Below, piece after piece: positions 52,036 to 61,343 of a stretch of 64,000 nt of DNA (within the stretch, counting starts at the first letter, position 1; every line of letters begins with the position of its first letter). Source of the DNA: Variovorax sp. 54 (lineage in GTDB: Bacteria > Pseudomonadota > Gammaproteobacteria > Burkholderiales > Burkholderiaceae_C). The stretch spans positions 930,001 through 994,000 of the forward strand of contig NZ_PEFF01000001.1 of assembly GCF_002754375.1 (NCBI RefSeq), read 5' to 3'. The translations under genes and the position numbers were made by a program. The notes below the pieces were generated by a model, which saw only the letters and a list, made by a program, of their open reading frames with translations, was not told the DNA's origin and ran no database searches.

Positions 52036-52995
52036 ATGATTGATTTGGTTGAAAGCTCGATAGTTCAGGCAGATGCCTTCCGACTAGATGTTTTTAGTGG
52101 ACTGGCACAACCGCACAAGACGCTTCCTTCGCGCTGGCTGTATGACGACCGCGGCTGTGAGCTTTTTGAGGACATCACCCGGGTCAAAGAGTACTACCCA
52201 ACCGTGACCGAGAAGGCAATCTTGCGCGAGAGATCCGCTGAGATTGCAGAGTTCTGCGGGCCCGGTGTGACACTTATCGAATATGGCGCTGGGGCTGGCA
52301 TCAAGACAGAAATCGTCTTGGATGCTCTCACGAGGCCGAACGGCTACGTGCCAATCGACATTGCAGGGGAGTTCTTGTTGGCAACCGCACAGCGGATGGC
52401 GAAGGAATTTCCCTCGTTGACCACTTGGCCTGTCGTGGCGGACTTTACCTCCAACTTTCTGCTCCCGCCATCCCTCCCCACTGGCAACCGCGTTGGCTTC
52501 TTCCCTGGCTCCACTCTCGGCAACCTGGATAAGGAACAAGCAAGAGCGTTCCTGCGCCGCATGCACCAACATGTGGGCGAAGGTGGCCGGGCCATCATCG
52601 GAATCGACCTGATAAAAGACTTGAGAAGGCTGCTGCCCGCTTACGACGACGTCATGGGCGTCACGGCCGAGTTCAATCTTAACTATCTCAAGCGTATCAA
52701 CCGTGAACTGAGAGGCACTTTCCCCGTGGACCGCTTTGAACACGAGGCTCGCTGGAACGCTGAGGACAAGGCCGTGGAAATGCATCTCGTCAGTCTCGAC
52801 AGCCGCTCCGTCACGGTAGGGGCGCACGCGTTCTTGTTTGATGCCGGAGAGACCATTCACACCGAAAGCTCTCGCAAATACGATGTGCCCTCAATCCGAA
52901 AATTGGCGACAAGCACTGGCTGGAAGCTAGACCATGTGTGGACGGACAAATATTCCCTCTTCGCGGTCGTCGGCCTGTCAGCCATCGACTTGTGA
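52036..52995 (+). CDS. egtD: L-histidine N-alpha-methyltransferase EgtD
   Basis: A 319-residue SAM-dependent methyltransferase that trimethylates histidine, the first step to ergothioneine. Typical blocks are LPSRWLYDDRGCELFEDITR, EYYPTVTEKAILRE, LIEYGAGAGIKTEIVLDAL (SAM-binding loop), GFFPGSTLGNLDKEQARAFL and GRAIIGIDLIKDLRRLLPAY. ATG 52036 lies directly after the egtB stop. The coding sequence runs to its natural C-terminus DKYSLFAVVGLSAIDL. Directly after the stop an IS110 transposase fragment begins, so the downstream operon region has been replaced. Confidence 0.95.
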   Translation: MIDLVESSIVQADAFRLDVFSGLAQPHKTLPSRWLYDDRGCELFEDITRVKEYYPTVTEKAILRERSAEIAEFCGPGVTLIEYGAGAGIKTEIVLDALTRPNGYVPIDIAGEFLLATAQRMAKEFPSLTTWPVVADFTSNFLLPPSLPTGNRVGFFPGSTLGNLDKEQARAFLRRMHQHVGEGGRAIIGIDLIKDLRRLLPAYDDVMGVTAEFNLNYLKRINRELRGTFPVDRFEHEARWNAEDKAVEMHLVSLDSRSVTVGAHAFLFDAGETIHTESSRKYDVPSIRKLATSTGWKLDHVWTDKYSLFAVVGLSAIDL

Positions 52996-52999
52996 GCGT

Positions 53000-53483
53000 C
53001 GATGCGAATCGAGGCGCCCGAACGCCGTCACGCGGGCGGGACCCGGTCAAGGCGCTGACCAAAGCGGACCCGCTGTGTGTGCGGCTCATGTCCCTCCCGG
53101 GTGTGGGGCCCGTGAAGGCACTCACCTTCAAGTCGGCCGCGGATGACTCCGCCCGGTTCAAGTCATCGCGCAATGTCGCGGTCCACTTCGGCCTGACACC
53201 CAAACGCTACCAGTCCGGCGAGACGGGCAACCCTGGTCACATCTCTCGAGCTGGCGATGCCGATGTGCGGTCGGCGCTCTATGTGGCGGCGCATTCGCTG
53301 CTCACGCGCAACGCCCAACGGTCGTCGTTGAAAGCCTGGGGAATGCGGCTTGCCAAGACAAGAGGCCATCGACGTGCGGCGATCGCGGTAGCGAGAAAGC
53401 TCGCAGCTATCCTGCACCGCATGTGCGTGGACGTTTCCGAGTTCCGGTGGGGTTCACAGGAGCCTATTCCCGTGAAAGCCTGA
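53000..53483 (+). pseudogene. IS110-family transposase, C-terminal fragment
   Basis: Encodes VRLMSLPGVGPVKALTFKSA, FKSSRNVAVHFGLTPKRYQS, GHISRAGDADVRSALYVAAH and KTRGHRRAAIAVARKLAAIL. This is the Transposase_20 domain of IS110 (GVG-P helix-hairpin and the Ser-bearing region). The N-terminal DEDD RuvC-like domain is missing. It abuts the egtD stop. Confidence 0.85.
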
Positions 53484-53795
53484 GCATGTTGGCTGGCTAA
53501 TTGACGGAAGCGAAAGGAAGCGAGGATTGAGCGTTCAGATGTAGACGATGGTCCGGATGAAGCCGTAAATATCTGCTGCGCTGCAAAGCGCGTCCAAAGG
53601 CGTGGCTCTCCGCTCCGTCTGACCAATGCGTGCAGCGCCGACCTTCGGGGCAGGACCGACTGCGTAGAGAAGCGAGAATTGCACCGAGACGTTCTGTTCG
53701 ACGAGACCAAATACCGAGATACTCTGCGATTGACAAACTGGCCCGATCAGAGAAGCAGGCGCTCGCAGAAGGGCGGCTTTCCGGAGTTCACTTGA
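53484..53795. other. No gene recognised after the IS110 fragment
   Basis: One plus-strand frame is open for about 90 codons (ERSDVDDGPDEAVNIC...) but has no start codon or known domain. Possibly further IS110 3' sequence. Confidence 0.4.
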
Positions 53796-54692
53796 TCACG
53801 AGACAAGGCTTCGACGCAACTCATCGAGCAACCATCGTCCCGCGAAACCGAGCGCACGATCACGCCGGTGCGCCGCGTAGATCGTCAGTCCTTCGGGCGG
53901 AGTTGGATCTTCGTGAATCTCGATCGCGGTGAGCTCCCCGGTGGCGATCAATGTCGCCACGAGGTGCTCGGGCATGCGGCACCAACCGAATCCCGCCAAA
54001 AGAAAATCGAATCGACGACCGAGATCGACAAATCGCCAAAGTCGGGTGCCGGCCACGCCGTAATTTGCGCTGCCCGGGTCGACTGGATCCGATAGGACCA
54101 ATTGGACGTGCGGAGCGAGGTCGCTCTCTGTCGCCGGACGTCCCAACAAGGAGAGAGGGTGGCCGGGCGAGACGACCGCGCGCATTGGAGCGCGCAGCAA
54201 CGGATAGGCAGCAATGTCCTCAGGGACGCCAGGCAGCAGCAAGCACAGAGCAATGGCCGCCGAACCACCGCGAAGCCGCCGCAATGAACCGCCCAGCCCT
54301 TCGGTCGAAAAATGCACCGGGAGATCGGGAAAGGTTTCGCTCAGCATGCGCAGGCTGTCAATCAGCGGTGCGGTCGGCACCAGGGGATCGATCGCGATCG
54401 TCAACTCTGGCTCTACACCCGCCCGCGTGCTGGCCGCAACGGCCTCGAAACGAGTTGCACTTGCGAGCACCAACCGAGCTTGATCGACCAACACGCGCCC
54501 CACCTCGGTCAAACGGGGGCGGTGCCCTCGGCGGTCGAACAGTTCGACGCCTTGGATCTCCTCGAGATTGGCGACGGCTTGGCTGATTGCCGACTGCGCA
54601 CGCCTGAGTTCGCGGCCGGCGGCTGAAAAGCTGCCTGCGTCGGCAATGGTCACGAGGACGCGCAACTGGTCGAGGGTAAGGCTGCCGATCAT
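53796..54692 (-). CDS. LysR-family transcriptional regulator of azoreductase gene
   Basis: A 298-residue LysR regulator divergent from azoR. The winged-helix part reads LTLDQLRVLVTIADAGSFSA, AGRELRRAQSAISQAVANLE and LFDRRGHRPRLTEVGRVLVD. The effector domain has LTIAIDPLVPTAPLIDSLRM and VLSDPVDPGSANYGVAGTRL, and ends with LGFAGRWLLDELRRSLVS. Its start codon touches a 9-bp inverted repeat (54693-54717) that looks like its own operator. Gene pairs of this kind usually respond to quinones or nitroaromatics; the ligand here is not known. Confidence 0.9.
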   Translation of the reverse strand: MIGSLTLDQLRVLVTIADAGSFSAAGRELRRAQSAISQAVANLEEIQGVELFDRRGHRPRLTEVGRVLVDQARLVLASATRFEAVAASTRAGVEPELTIAIDPLVPTAPLIDSLRMLSETFPDLPVHFSTEGLGGSLRRLRGGSAAIALCLLLPGVPEDIAAYPLLRAPMRAVVSPGHPLSLLGRPATESDLAPHVQLVLSDPVDPGSANYGVAGTRLWRFVDLGRRFDFLLAGFGWCRMPEHLVATLIATGELTAIEIHEDPTPPEGLTIYAAHRRDRALGFAGRWLLDELRRSLVS

Positions 54693-54717
54693 TTTCCATC
54701 TCTGAAACAGATGGAAA
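54693..54717. promoter_or_regulatory. Inverted repeat, probable LysR operator
   Basis: TTTCCATCT (54693-54701) and AGATGGAAA (54709-54717) are perfect 9-bp arms around 7 bases, adjacent to the LysR start and upstream of azoR. A site of this size and symmetry fits a LysR dimer. Confidence 0.65.
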
Positions 54718-54875
54718 GTATCAGATTTTCATCGCTTCCACCGAAGCATTGTCGCACCTAGATTACTGCCACGACTCCACTTGTTGTCCTGCGCGGCCAG
54801 CCGCAGAAGCTTTTTCAGGCCCATCCATCGGCAGCCCGCGTATCGCTCACCCACTCCGAAAGAAAGAAACCTCCG

Positions 54876-55511
54876 ATGACCCAGCTTCTCGTTGTCGAGA
54901 CCAGCCCACGCGGCGATCAGTCCGTCTCGCGTCAAATGACCCAGCGCTTCCTCACGGCATGGCGCACCGTGAATCCGGGAGGCCACGTCGTGCATCGCGA
55001 TCTCGCCGACCCCGGGCTTTCGTTCGTCACGGCGCCCTGGCTCCAGGCCTACTTCACGCCGCCCGCAGATCAATCGCAAGCGATGAAGGAGGAGCTTCGA
55101 CTGTCCGATGAACTGGTCGCAGAACTAATCGCGGCCGAGCACCTTGTCATCTCGACGCCGGTCTACAACTACAACGTCCCGGCTTCGCTCAAAGCGTGGG
55201 TGGATCACATCGTGCGCAAGGGCGCGACGCTCGGCTTCGACGGCCGAGGTCTTGTCAAGGGCAAGAAGGCGACCCTGCTGATGGCCTCTGGCGGCGTCTA
55301 TACCGAGGGATCGCCGATCCGGGATCGCGACATCGCGACGCAATACCTTCGGCTCATCCTCGGCGTTATCGGCATCGAGGACGTCACTGTGGTGGCGGGC
55401 GGCGGGGCGAAAGCCGTTGACCTGCATGAGCAGACGATGGTTGGATTTCTTGCCGCGCTGCAGCCACAGATCGACCGCGCTGCGAGAGTTGAAATCACCC
55501 GCCAATCCTGA
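54876..55511 (+). CDS. azoR: FMN-dependent NADH-azoreductase
   Basis: A 211-residue flavodoxin-fold quinone/azo reductase. FMN-binding segments include [20 protein letters not shown] at the N-terminus and [20 protein letters not shown] with the conserved PxYNxxxPxxLK. Further on are the Gly-rich [20 protein letters not shown] and [14 protein letters not shown]. It detoxifies quinones with NADH. ATG 54876 follows a plausible leader that carries the LysR operator. It is transcribed alone; about 280 bases without a gene follow. Confidence 0.92.
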   Translation: MTQLLVVETSPRGDQSVSRQMTQRFLTAWRTVNPGGHVVHRDLADPGLSFVTAPWLQAYFTPPADQSQAMKEELRLSDELVAELIAAEHLVISTPVYNYNVPASLKAWVDHIVRKGATLGFDGRGLVKGKKATLLMASGGVYTEGSPIRDRDIATQYLRLILGVIGIEDVTVVAGGGAKAVDLHEQTMVGFLAALQPQIDRAARVEITRQS

Positions 55512-55791
55512 GCCTGGCCTGGCGGCAGGGCTTTGCAAGCGTTCTGGGCGTCGCTGCTCTGGTGATCGCCTATGGGCGAGCGACTCGGCGTCATGACGTC
55601 GGATTCGGGCTCCTTCGCGACGCCAGCGCGACCGGCTACGGTCGGCCAGAGGCCATGGTTCGTGGGCGAGACCAGATCCAGCTTTTCACCGAGCACCCCG
55701 CAAAACTATCGGCCTTGACTCAAGCGATGTACTCCCTTTTCGGTCAAATATTCTTGTCCTGATGGGTCTCGCGCTACCAGACCGTGGAATC

Positions 55792-55902
55792 TCAGTCGGC
55801 CTGAAGAACGAATGGGCTCATCGGGGGTGTCAACTTCTGGTCAGCGGCCAGACGGAGCAGCGTCGTCCACTGCCCATCGTTGAGCTGAATTCTCTCTTCC
55901 AT
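55792..55902 (-). pseudogene. Possible IS5-type (IS427-like) OrfA N-terminal fragment
   Basis: A 36-codon frame with a strong ribosome site (GGGAGTGAAT before ATG 55902) encodes MEERIQLNDGQWTTLLRLAA, DQKLTPPMSP and then a stop. The start looks like the first residues of IS427-group OrfA proteins (consensus M-x-x-R-x-x-L-x-D-x-x-W). The assignment is weak; 55512-55791 holds no recognised gene. Confidence 0.4.
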
Positions 55903-56065
55903 ATTCACTCCCTGCGGCATCGCGGATTGACCTACGTCATGCCTTCCGCTCGACTTGCGACGCAACACAGCAGGCCTGAACGACGCGACTTCAAACTTGG
56001 CTGTTGGCTATAACAGACTACCCTCCCCCTCGACGTGGGTGATACCGACGCGCGGATCAGATGGA

Positions 56066-56787
56066 ATGCAGGAAGGCTTGTTCACGCTGGCCAAGCTCGA
56101 CGACTTCGTACCACCAGACCATCCACTGCGAGCCATCCAGGGGCTGGTCAATGAAGCGCTGATCGGCTTGAACGGGCTGTTCAACACGATCTACGCCGAG
56201 ACCGGGCGAGCGTCGATTGCCCCCGAGAAGCTGCTGCGGGCAATGTTGATCCAGGTGTTCTTCTCCGTGCGCAGCGAGCGGCAACTGATGGAGCAGATTC
56301 GCTACAACCTGCTATTTCGTTGGTTCATTGAACTGGCCATCGATGACGAGGTCTGGGACCACTCAGTCTTTTCCAAGAACCGTGATCGCCTGTTGGAGCA
56401 CGCCGTCGTTGGGAGCTTCTTTGCCTAGGTGATGCGGCGGCCGACAAGCGCAAGCTGCTGAGCAAGGAGCACTTCTCGGTGGACGGCACGCTCGCCGGTT
56501 GCCGCAAGCGGGGCGTGACGCCGCACGTGGCCAGCCACACGACTCGTTCGGGCGGGAACGCCGTCGATGGACGAACGACTCGTCACGCTGGCTACGCTGC
56601 CAGCCAGGTCGTGCGCAAGCGTATCGAAGAGCACTTCGGCTGGGCAAAGACGGTCGGGCGGAGACGACAGACGATGTATCGCGGACTCCAGCGCGTCGAC
56701 CAGCAGTTCAGGCTCACCATGACGGCCAGCAATATCGCGCGGACGGCTCGAATACTGTGCATCGGACCTCAAGAGGCTGTGCGATGA
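56066..56787 (+). pseudogene. IS5-family transposase with internal deletion
   Basis: The N-terminal part reads MQEGLFTLAKLDDFVPPDHP, LNGLFNTIYAETGRASIAPE, FFSVRSERQLMEQIRYNLLF, SVFSKNRDRLLEHAVVGSFF and then a stop. In another frame follow ADKRKLLSKEHFSVDGTLAG and then KRGVTPHVASHTTRSGG, TRHAGYAASQVVRKRIEEHF. The first catalytic Asp is in VDGTL. About 130 residues of the catalytic middle are missing between VDGTL and CRKRGVTPH. Clearly inactive. Confidence 0.82.
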
Positions 56788-56934
56788 GCCGCCGAACGGC
56801 CCCCCCGGTCGACGCGTGGCCGGCGTACGCCAAGCCTCATCGGTCGATGCTGACAGCCAAGTCCTCGCTAATCTGCCTCCAACCGCGTGATCAAGCTCAC
56901 CAATTGACGTGCACAACGTCGAATTTCAACAGCC

Positions 56935-57330
56935 TGCAAAAGAGACGACAGCAGCGCGGGGCGCAGCGGCGCGCGAACTCGATGTGCAAGAGAACGTGCT
57001 GCGCAAGTGGGTACGCGAGGCTGCGGTCGACCCGCTGCAGGCGATCCCCGGTCAGGGCGTGTGAAGCCCGAGCAGGTCGAGTTGGAGCGTTTGAGGAAGG
57101 AGAACGCCAAGCTCCGGATGGAGCGCACCCTACTGAAAACAACGGCGACCTACTTCGCGCGAGAGATGTGAGATTCGGCTTCACGGCGAAACACCGAGGG
57201 CCCGGCCGGTGTCGACGATTCGCGAGGCCCCCCGGTGTCTCGCGGAGCGGCTTCTACGCGTGGCTCAGCAGGCCTCGAAGCCAACGCCGTCTGGAAGACG
57301 AAGGGCTCGGCGGCCATACGCCGCTGCGCA
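56935..57330 (+). pseudogene. IS3-family transposase remnant (OrfA end, OrfB start)
   Basis: Encodes AARELDVQENVLRKWVREAA with a stop, then KPEQVELERLRKENAKLRME and LLKTTATYFAREM (the OrfA leucine-zipper end). In a further frame it has RFGFTAKHRGPG and PPGVSRSGFYAWLSRPRSQR, the OrfB start. Different IS3 subgroup from the three IS150-type fragments. It is cut just before the conserved leader at 57342. Confidence 0.75.
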
Positions 57331-57341
57331 AACGCATCGAT

Positions 57342-57486
57342 ATCAGCATTATTTCTATAGAGGAAATTCTGCGTCTCCGATTCGAGCGCTTTCGCTAAGG
57401 CATCTCGTCTGAGACTCGCCGCAAGGGCAAGCGAACCAGCAAGCCTAGTGGACGAACCATTCAACGAACGACCTGGAGAACAGAGT
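57342..57486 (+). promoter_or_regulatory. Conserved leader of exported-protein paralogue 3
   Basis: Nearly identical to 36925-37069: TCAGCATT, TTTCTATAGAGGAA, CTGCGTCTCCGATTCGAGCG, GTCTGAGACTCGCCGC, AGCAAGCCTAGTGGACGAAC and a ribosome site GGAGAACAGAGT. As at 36925, the similarity starts right at the edge of transposase debris. Confidence 0.65.
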
Positions 57487-57855
57487 ATGAAGACCTTGCA
57501 CATCCTCGCTGCTGCCGCCCTGACCCTTTTCGCTGCCGCTGGCGCCCAAGCCGAAACCTACGAAGGCGTGCACACCGCCGTTTCGACCAAGAGCCGTGAA
57601 GAAGTCCACGCCGAGGCCATGCGCACCGCATCGGCTCCGGACCAGAACGTGACCCGCGGCTCGCGCGGCCCGGAAACGGTCGCCGTGTCGAAGGAGCGTT
57701 CGATCGTTGAAGCCGAAGCCGTTCGCACCGCCTACGCTCCCAACCAGAACGTGACCGCCGGCTCGCGCGTCAACAGCAAAGTGATCTCGAACATGCAGCA
57801 CCCGATGGACGTGGACGTTCAAGCCCAGCAAGGATCGAGCGCCGTTGCCAAGTAA
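57487..57855 (+). CDS. Small exported repeat protein, paralogue 3 (two repeat units)
   Basis: A 122-residue periplasmic protein. Signal peptide MKTLHILAAAALTLFAAAGA, cleavage after AQA. Unit 1 is STKSREEVHAEAMRTASAPD plus QNVTRGSR; a GPETVA linker follows; unit 2 is VSKERSIVEAEAVRTAYAPN plus QNVTAGSR. The tail VNSKVISNMQHPMDVDVQAQ equals that of paralogue 1. Its sequence is closest to paralogue 1 apart from the extra unit, so paralogue 1 probably arose by a 102-base deletion, or this one by duplication. A hairpin at 57861-57899 follows. The function is unknown. Confidence 0.78.
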   Translation: MKTLHILAAAALTLFAAAGAQAETYEGVHTAVSTKSREEVHAEAMRTASAPDQNVTRGSRGPETVAVSKERSIVEAEAVRTAYAPNQNVTAGSRVNSKVISNMQHPMDVDVQAQQGSSAVAK

Positions 57856-57860
57856 GTGAA

Positions 57861-57899
57861 GCGGCCCCTTGTGGCTTATTGAAACTGAAAAGGGGCCGC
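57861..57899 (+). terminator. Hairpin after paralogue 3
   Basis: A perfect 10-bp stem GCGGCCCCTT (57861-57870) and AAGGGGCCGC (57890-57899) without a strong U-run, 6 bases after the stop. Termination function is likely but not certain. Confidence 0.6.
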
Positions 57900-57959
57900 T
57901 CGAACCCCGCCGATACGTTGTGTAGCTAAGTGGCCTGGCCACGTGGGCTTTTCTCTCTT

Positions 57960-58105
57960 CAGATTTTCCGTCATCTTGGATGTGGCCTTGTCTCGTTCGG
58001 GCGCACGTCATGCTGCTGCGCCAACTCGGCCAGCGTCTCTGCCTCGAACGGCGGCCAGCGCCACCTGCGCTTTGAACGCCGCTGAGTGCGTGCGGCGGGG
58101 GGCTT
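57960..58105 (-). pseudogene. IS3-family OrfA N-terminal remnant
   Basis: The minus strand encodes PRRTHSAAFKAQVALAAVRG, and after a frameshift ETLAELAQQHDVRPNET. This is the helix-turn-helix start of an IS3-family OrfA (K-A-Q-V-A-L-A-A-x-[RK]-G...L-A-x-x-[FY/H]). No further part of the element is seen. Confidence 0.65.
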
Positions 58106-58519
58106 CTTCTCATCTTTTCTCAAATCTTCGTTGGCGAGGACCTCGCCCTCAGGAGCAGTCTCCACACGTATCGGCCTGTGCAAATTTCCGGGGCCAGCGC
58201 TGCAGGAAATAACCGCGCACGAGTAGAAAAGTTCGTGCTGTCGATGCTGGATAAGTATGCAGTTAAGACAAGCCAGATGACGATTGAATTCTTTCGATCG
58301 TGTACCTGTTCAAGGAAAACACAGCCCACCGGGCAGATGCTTTCGATCCATGAAGACATATAGATCACGCGATACCGCGTTGCAAGGGAAATCCGTCGCA
58401 ACGCAATCCGGCCTCGCGCTCCGCGAAAATTTCCGTAATTGGCTCGGAATCGAAAGTCGCCCAAAGGGAGTGGGAAGATTGCGATCGATGGACGTTCGCT
58501 CTGTCTCGAAGACTGGCGG
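58106..58519. other. Presumed upstream region of the sulfatase gene
   Basis: No recognised gene. Any promoter for the phosphoethanolamine-transferase-like gene should lie here; no clear box was identified. Confidence 0.4.
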
Positions 58520-60241
58520 ATGCACTTGAAAACTCGATGGTTCGATGAGAAAAATTTCTCCCGGCAGGCGGCACAAGGGATGACGGCAGGAGAATCCGGC
58601 AACGGTATATTTGCCTTTCTCGTGATCTTGATGGCAGTCGCTGTGTCGATATTTCTTGGGCACGAGGCGCGGCAGGCGGCGCAGTTGCTCGTATTGGCTA
58701 TCCCCATGATTGCGTGGCTGCTATGGCCGGTGGATTCTGTCGGATTGAATCGATTTCGTACCGTGACCGTAACGCTCTGGGTACTTGGATTTTCTTTCGA
58801 CGGGGCTGCTCGCCAATACCTAATGGCGTCCTACGGAAGCGCACCCGAGGCATCGGTCATCATCGGCGCTAGCGCAAACACGAACGTTCGAGAAGCGCTC
58901 GAATACCTATCGACCAACTGGCGATCGCTCGGTATCTCATGCATGTGTGTCGTGGGAACGTTGTTGCTCGTGGGCCATTTTTCAAGCAGAGGCCGGCGCA
59001 GAACGTCAACTGGCCTCTCGCGGTCGAAAACTATTCTGATCATGCTCCTACTTCTGGTCAGTGCTGTCGCCTATTCAAGCAAACCGTGGCGCCGCAACCT
59101 TCCGCTGATCTATTGGATCACTTGGGCTGGATCCGTTAGCACTCTTCGCGAAAGCTGGAGCGACTTGGATGACGTTCGTAGGGTCTCACTCCAGCGTGCA
59201 ATGGCCGTAGCCCCGGTACTCAACCGCAGCGGGCCGGCGACGGTCGTGCTTGTGATTGGTGAAAGCATCAACAGAGACAACATGTCACTGTATGGCTACG
59301 GTAGGCCCACTACCCCAGGCTTGATTGCTGAGAAAAAAGTACTGGGCGATAGCCTCATGGTTGTCCGAAATGCATGGTCTGTTGACGCCAGCACCTTGCC
59401 GGCCCTACGGAACATCTTCAGGTTCGGAATGCCTTCTACTGAAAATCCACAGCATTTGCTCGCACTCGCGAGAGCGGCGGGCTACAAAGTCTGGTGGCTG
59501 AGCAACCAAGACGACATTGCAATCGAGCAGGAGCACGCGAGGCTGTCGAATGTCTTCATAATGCTGAACCGAAAACCTGGCCGCTCCTCAACCGCACTTG
59601 ACGAGAACTTGCTAGACCACCTCGACGTGGCACTTCGTGACGCCGCACCACACAAGCTGATTGTGGTGCACATGATTGGCGCTCATCCTCATTACGCGCT
59701 TCGCATTCCACCAGGCACCGGGCCCGCTCGCGCAAGAGAGGATCAGGTTGAGCTTGATCTGGTGCGTAAGAATCGCCCCATCTGGCTGCGACGGCTTCGC
59801 AATCAATATGACGCAGCCATTCAATATCACGATTTCGTTGTCGCCAGATCTCTCCAAATGACTCGTCGCATATCCTCCAGCGACGGTTACCTTGCTTGGA
59901 TGTACCTCTCGGATCATGGCCAAGAGGTGGGTCACGAGAGCAATCGTGCAGGGCACAGTTCGACAACCGCCGCCGGTTATCGGATTCCTACTCTCATCTG
60001 GTCGAATCGTCCCGCAGATCTATTCGCCTCCGCCAAGGCGGAGCGAGCTTTCCGTGGAGATTGGAGTGGCTGGACGATCACAAATCTGTTGCATCTTCAG
60101 TGGCCAGGAGATAGACCGGATCGGAATTTGTTGGACGACTCCTATCGTTGGAGATTTCCAGAGCTACCGGTTGTTCGACCTGTCGTTGAACGAGCATCGC
60201 TCGGCATGCATTACCAAGTCGAAATGAGATCGAGTGAGTAG
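58520..60241 (+). CDS. Phosphoethanolamine-transferase-like membrane sulfatase
   Basis: A 573-residue inner-membrane protein with about four to five N-terminal transmembrane helices (GNGIFAFLVILMAVAVSIFL; LVLAIPMIAWLLWP; LGISCMCVVGTLLLVGHF; TILIMLLLLVSAVAY). A periplasmic sulfatase-fold domain follows from about residue 250. Its motifs are VVLVIGESINRDNMSLYGYG (metal-ligand Glu), NAWSVDASTLPALRNIF (nucleophile Thr region), IVVHMIGAHPHY (metal His) and LSDHGQEVGHES (Asp-His). This is the EptA/CptA type, which puts phosphoethanolamine on lipid A or core; the acceptor here is unknown. The start is uncertain: ATG 58520 or 58580. Flanked by IS debris, so it may be acquired. Confidence 0.85.
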   Translation: MHLKTRWFDEKNFSRQAAQGMTAGESGNGIFAFLVILMAVAVSIFLGHEARQAAQLLVLAIPMIAWLLWPVDSVGLNRFRTVTVTLWVLGFSFDGAARQYLMASYGSAPEASVIIGASANTNVREALEYLSTNWRSLGISCMCVVGTLLLVGHFSSRGRRRTSTGLSRSKTILIMLLLLVSAVAYSSKPWRRNLPLIYWITWAGSVSTLRESWSDLDDVRRVSLQRAMAVAPVLNRSGPATVVLVIGESINRDNMSLYGYGRPTTPGLIAEKKVLGDSLMVVRNAWSVDASTLPALRNIFRFGMPSTENPQHLLALARAAGYKVWWLSNQDDIAIEQEHARLSNVFIMLNRKPGRSSTALDENLLDHLDVALRDAAPHKLIVVHMIGAHPHYALRIPPGTGPARAREDQVELDLVRKNRPIWLRRLRNQYDAAIQYHDFVVARSLQMTRRISSSDGYLAWMYLSDHGQEVGHESNRAGHSSTTAAGYRIPTLIWSNRPADLFASAKAERAFRGDWSGWTITNLLHLQWPGDRPDRNLLDDSYRWRFPELPVVRPVVERASLGMHYQVEMRSSE

Positions 60242-60458
60242 CTCGGTTCAACTTTCGAAGGGCCTGTCTTCATCTACTCTTCGTGACGGTACTCTTTTCG
60301 ACGCTCACGAAATTTCCCCTGGCTCTTGGTTGACGCGTATCCGGATACGGTGTCGCCCAAGCCGATCACTGCGCTGGATGCCCGTGAGAGTGATGAAATC
60401 TGATCGCGGGGACGAACATCCCATTCGCGTGATCTCTGTCTGCATTGCTCGCAGACCA

Positions 60459-61343
60459 TCAGCTCGAACGCCTGCTGCGCAACCGGTACTCGCGCGTCAT
60501 CCCTTGCGGCCTGTAGATCAGCATCAGGATCAGCCCCACGCCGATCAGCATCAGGCGCAGCGAGGCCAGCTGGCTGGGGCTCAGCCACGAGACGTAGTCG
60601 CTGAGGAAGCGTGTGCCTTCCAGCAGCAGGATCACCGTGCCCGCGCTCAGCAGCACGCCGCGATGGCTGCCGCGCCCGCCGATGATGACGGCCATGAAGG
60701 CATAGGCCGTGATGATTGGGCCGAACTGCGTGGGGTCGATGTAGCGGTAGTAGAAGGCATGCAGGCAGCCCGCGACGCCGACGGCGGCGCCGCCCAATGC
60801 GAAGAGCTTGAGCCGCATGCCGAGCACGTTCTTGCCGAGCGTCGCGACCACCACGGGGTCGTCGCGCAGCGCGCGTGCCGTGCGCCCCAGCGGCGAACGC
60901 GCCACGAGTTCGAACACCGCGAACACCAGCGCCAGCAGGACGACCGCCAGCGCCAGGAAGACCGTGTCGTCCTCCACCGGCCGCGGGATGGCGGAGATGC
61001 CCAGGCTGCCGCGCGTAAGCCAGGACTCGTAGGTGATCACGAGCTTCAGGCTCTCAGCGAAACCCAGGGTGACGATGGCGAGATAGTCCTCCGACAGCCG
61101 TATCGAGATCAGGCTCACCAGTGCGCTAGCCAAGGCCGTCAATGCGACGGCCGCGAGCATGGCCAACCAGGGATTCCAGTGCAGTTGCGTCGCCATCTGC
61201 GCGCACAGGTAGGCGGCCAGCATGTAGAAGCCGAACAGCCCGAAGTTGACTAGGCCCGTCAGGCCCCACTGCATGTTGAGCGCCAGCCCCGCCAGGCTGG
61301 CGATGGTCACGAGAACGAGGATGGAGAAGAGATACGTCGTCAT
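60459..61343 (-). CDS. livM: Branched-chain amino acid ABC transporter permease LivM
   Basis: A 294-residue inner-membrane permease with multiple hydrophobic helices. The LivM signature is WGLTGLVNFGLFGFYMLAAY near the N-terminus and GRTARALRDDPVVVATLGKN in the cytoplasmic loop that contacts the ATPases. ATG 61343 overlaps the livH stop as ATGA. It is the last gene of the livK-G-F-H-M operon and converges on the sulfatase gene. The C-terminal tail is Arg/Ser-rich (REYRLRSRRSS). Confidence 0.93.
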   Translation of the reverse strand: MTTYLFSILVLVTIASLAGLALNMQWGLTGLVNFGLFGFYMLAAYLCAQMATQLHWNPWLAMLAAVALTALASALVSLISIRLSEDYLAIVTLGFAESLKLVITYESWLTRGSLGISAIPRPVEDDTVFLALAVVLLALVFAVFELVARSPLGRTARALRDDPVVVATLGKNVLGMRLKLFALGGAAVGVAGCLHAFYYRYIDPTQFGPIITAYAFMAVIIGGRGSHRGVLLSAGTVILLLEGTRFLSDYVSWLSPSQLASLRLMLIGVGLILMLIYRPQGMTREYRLRSRRSS

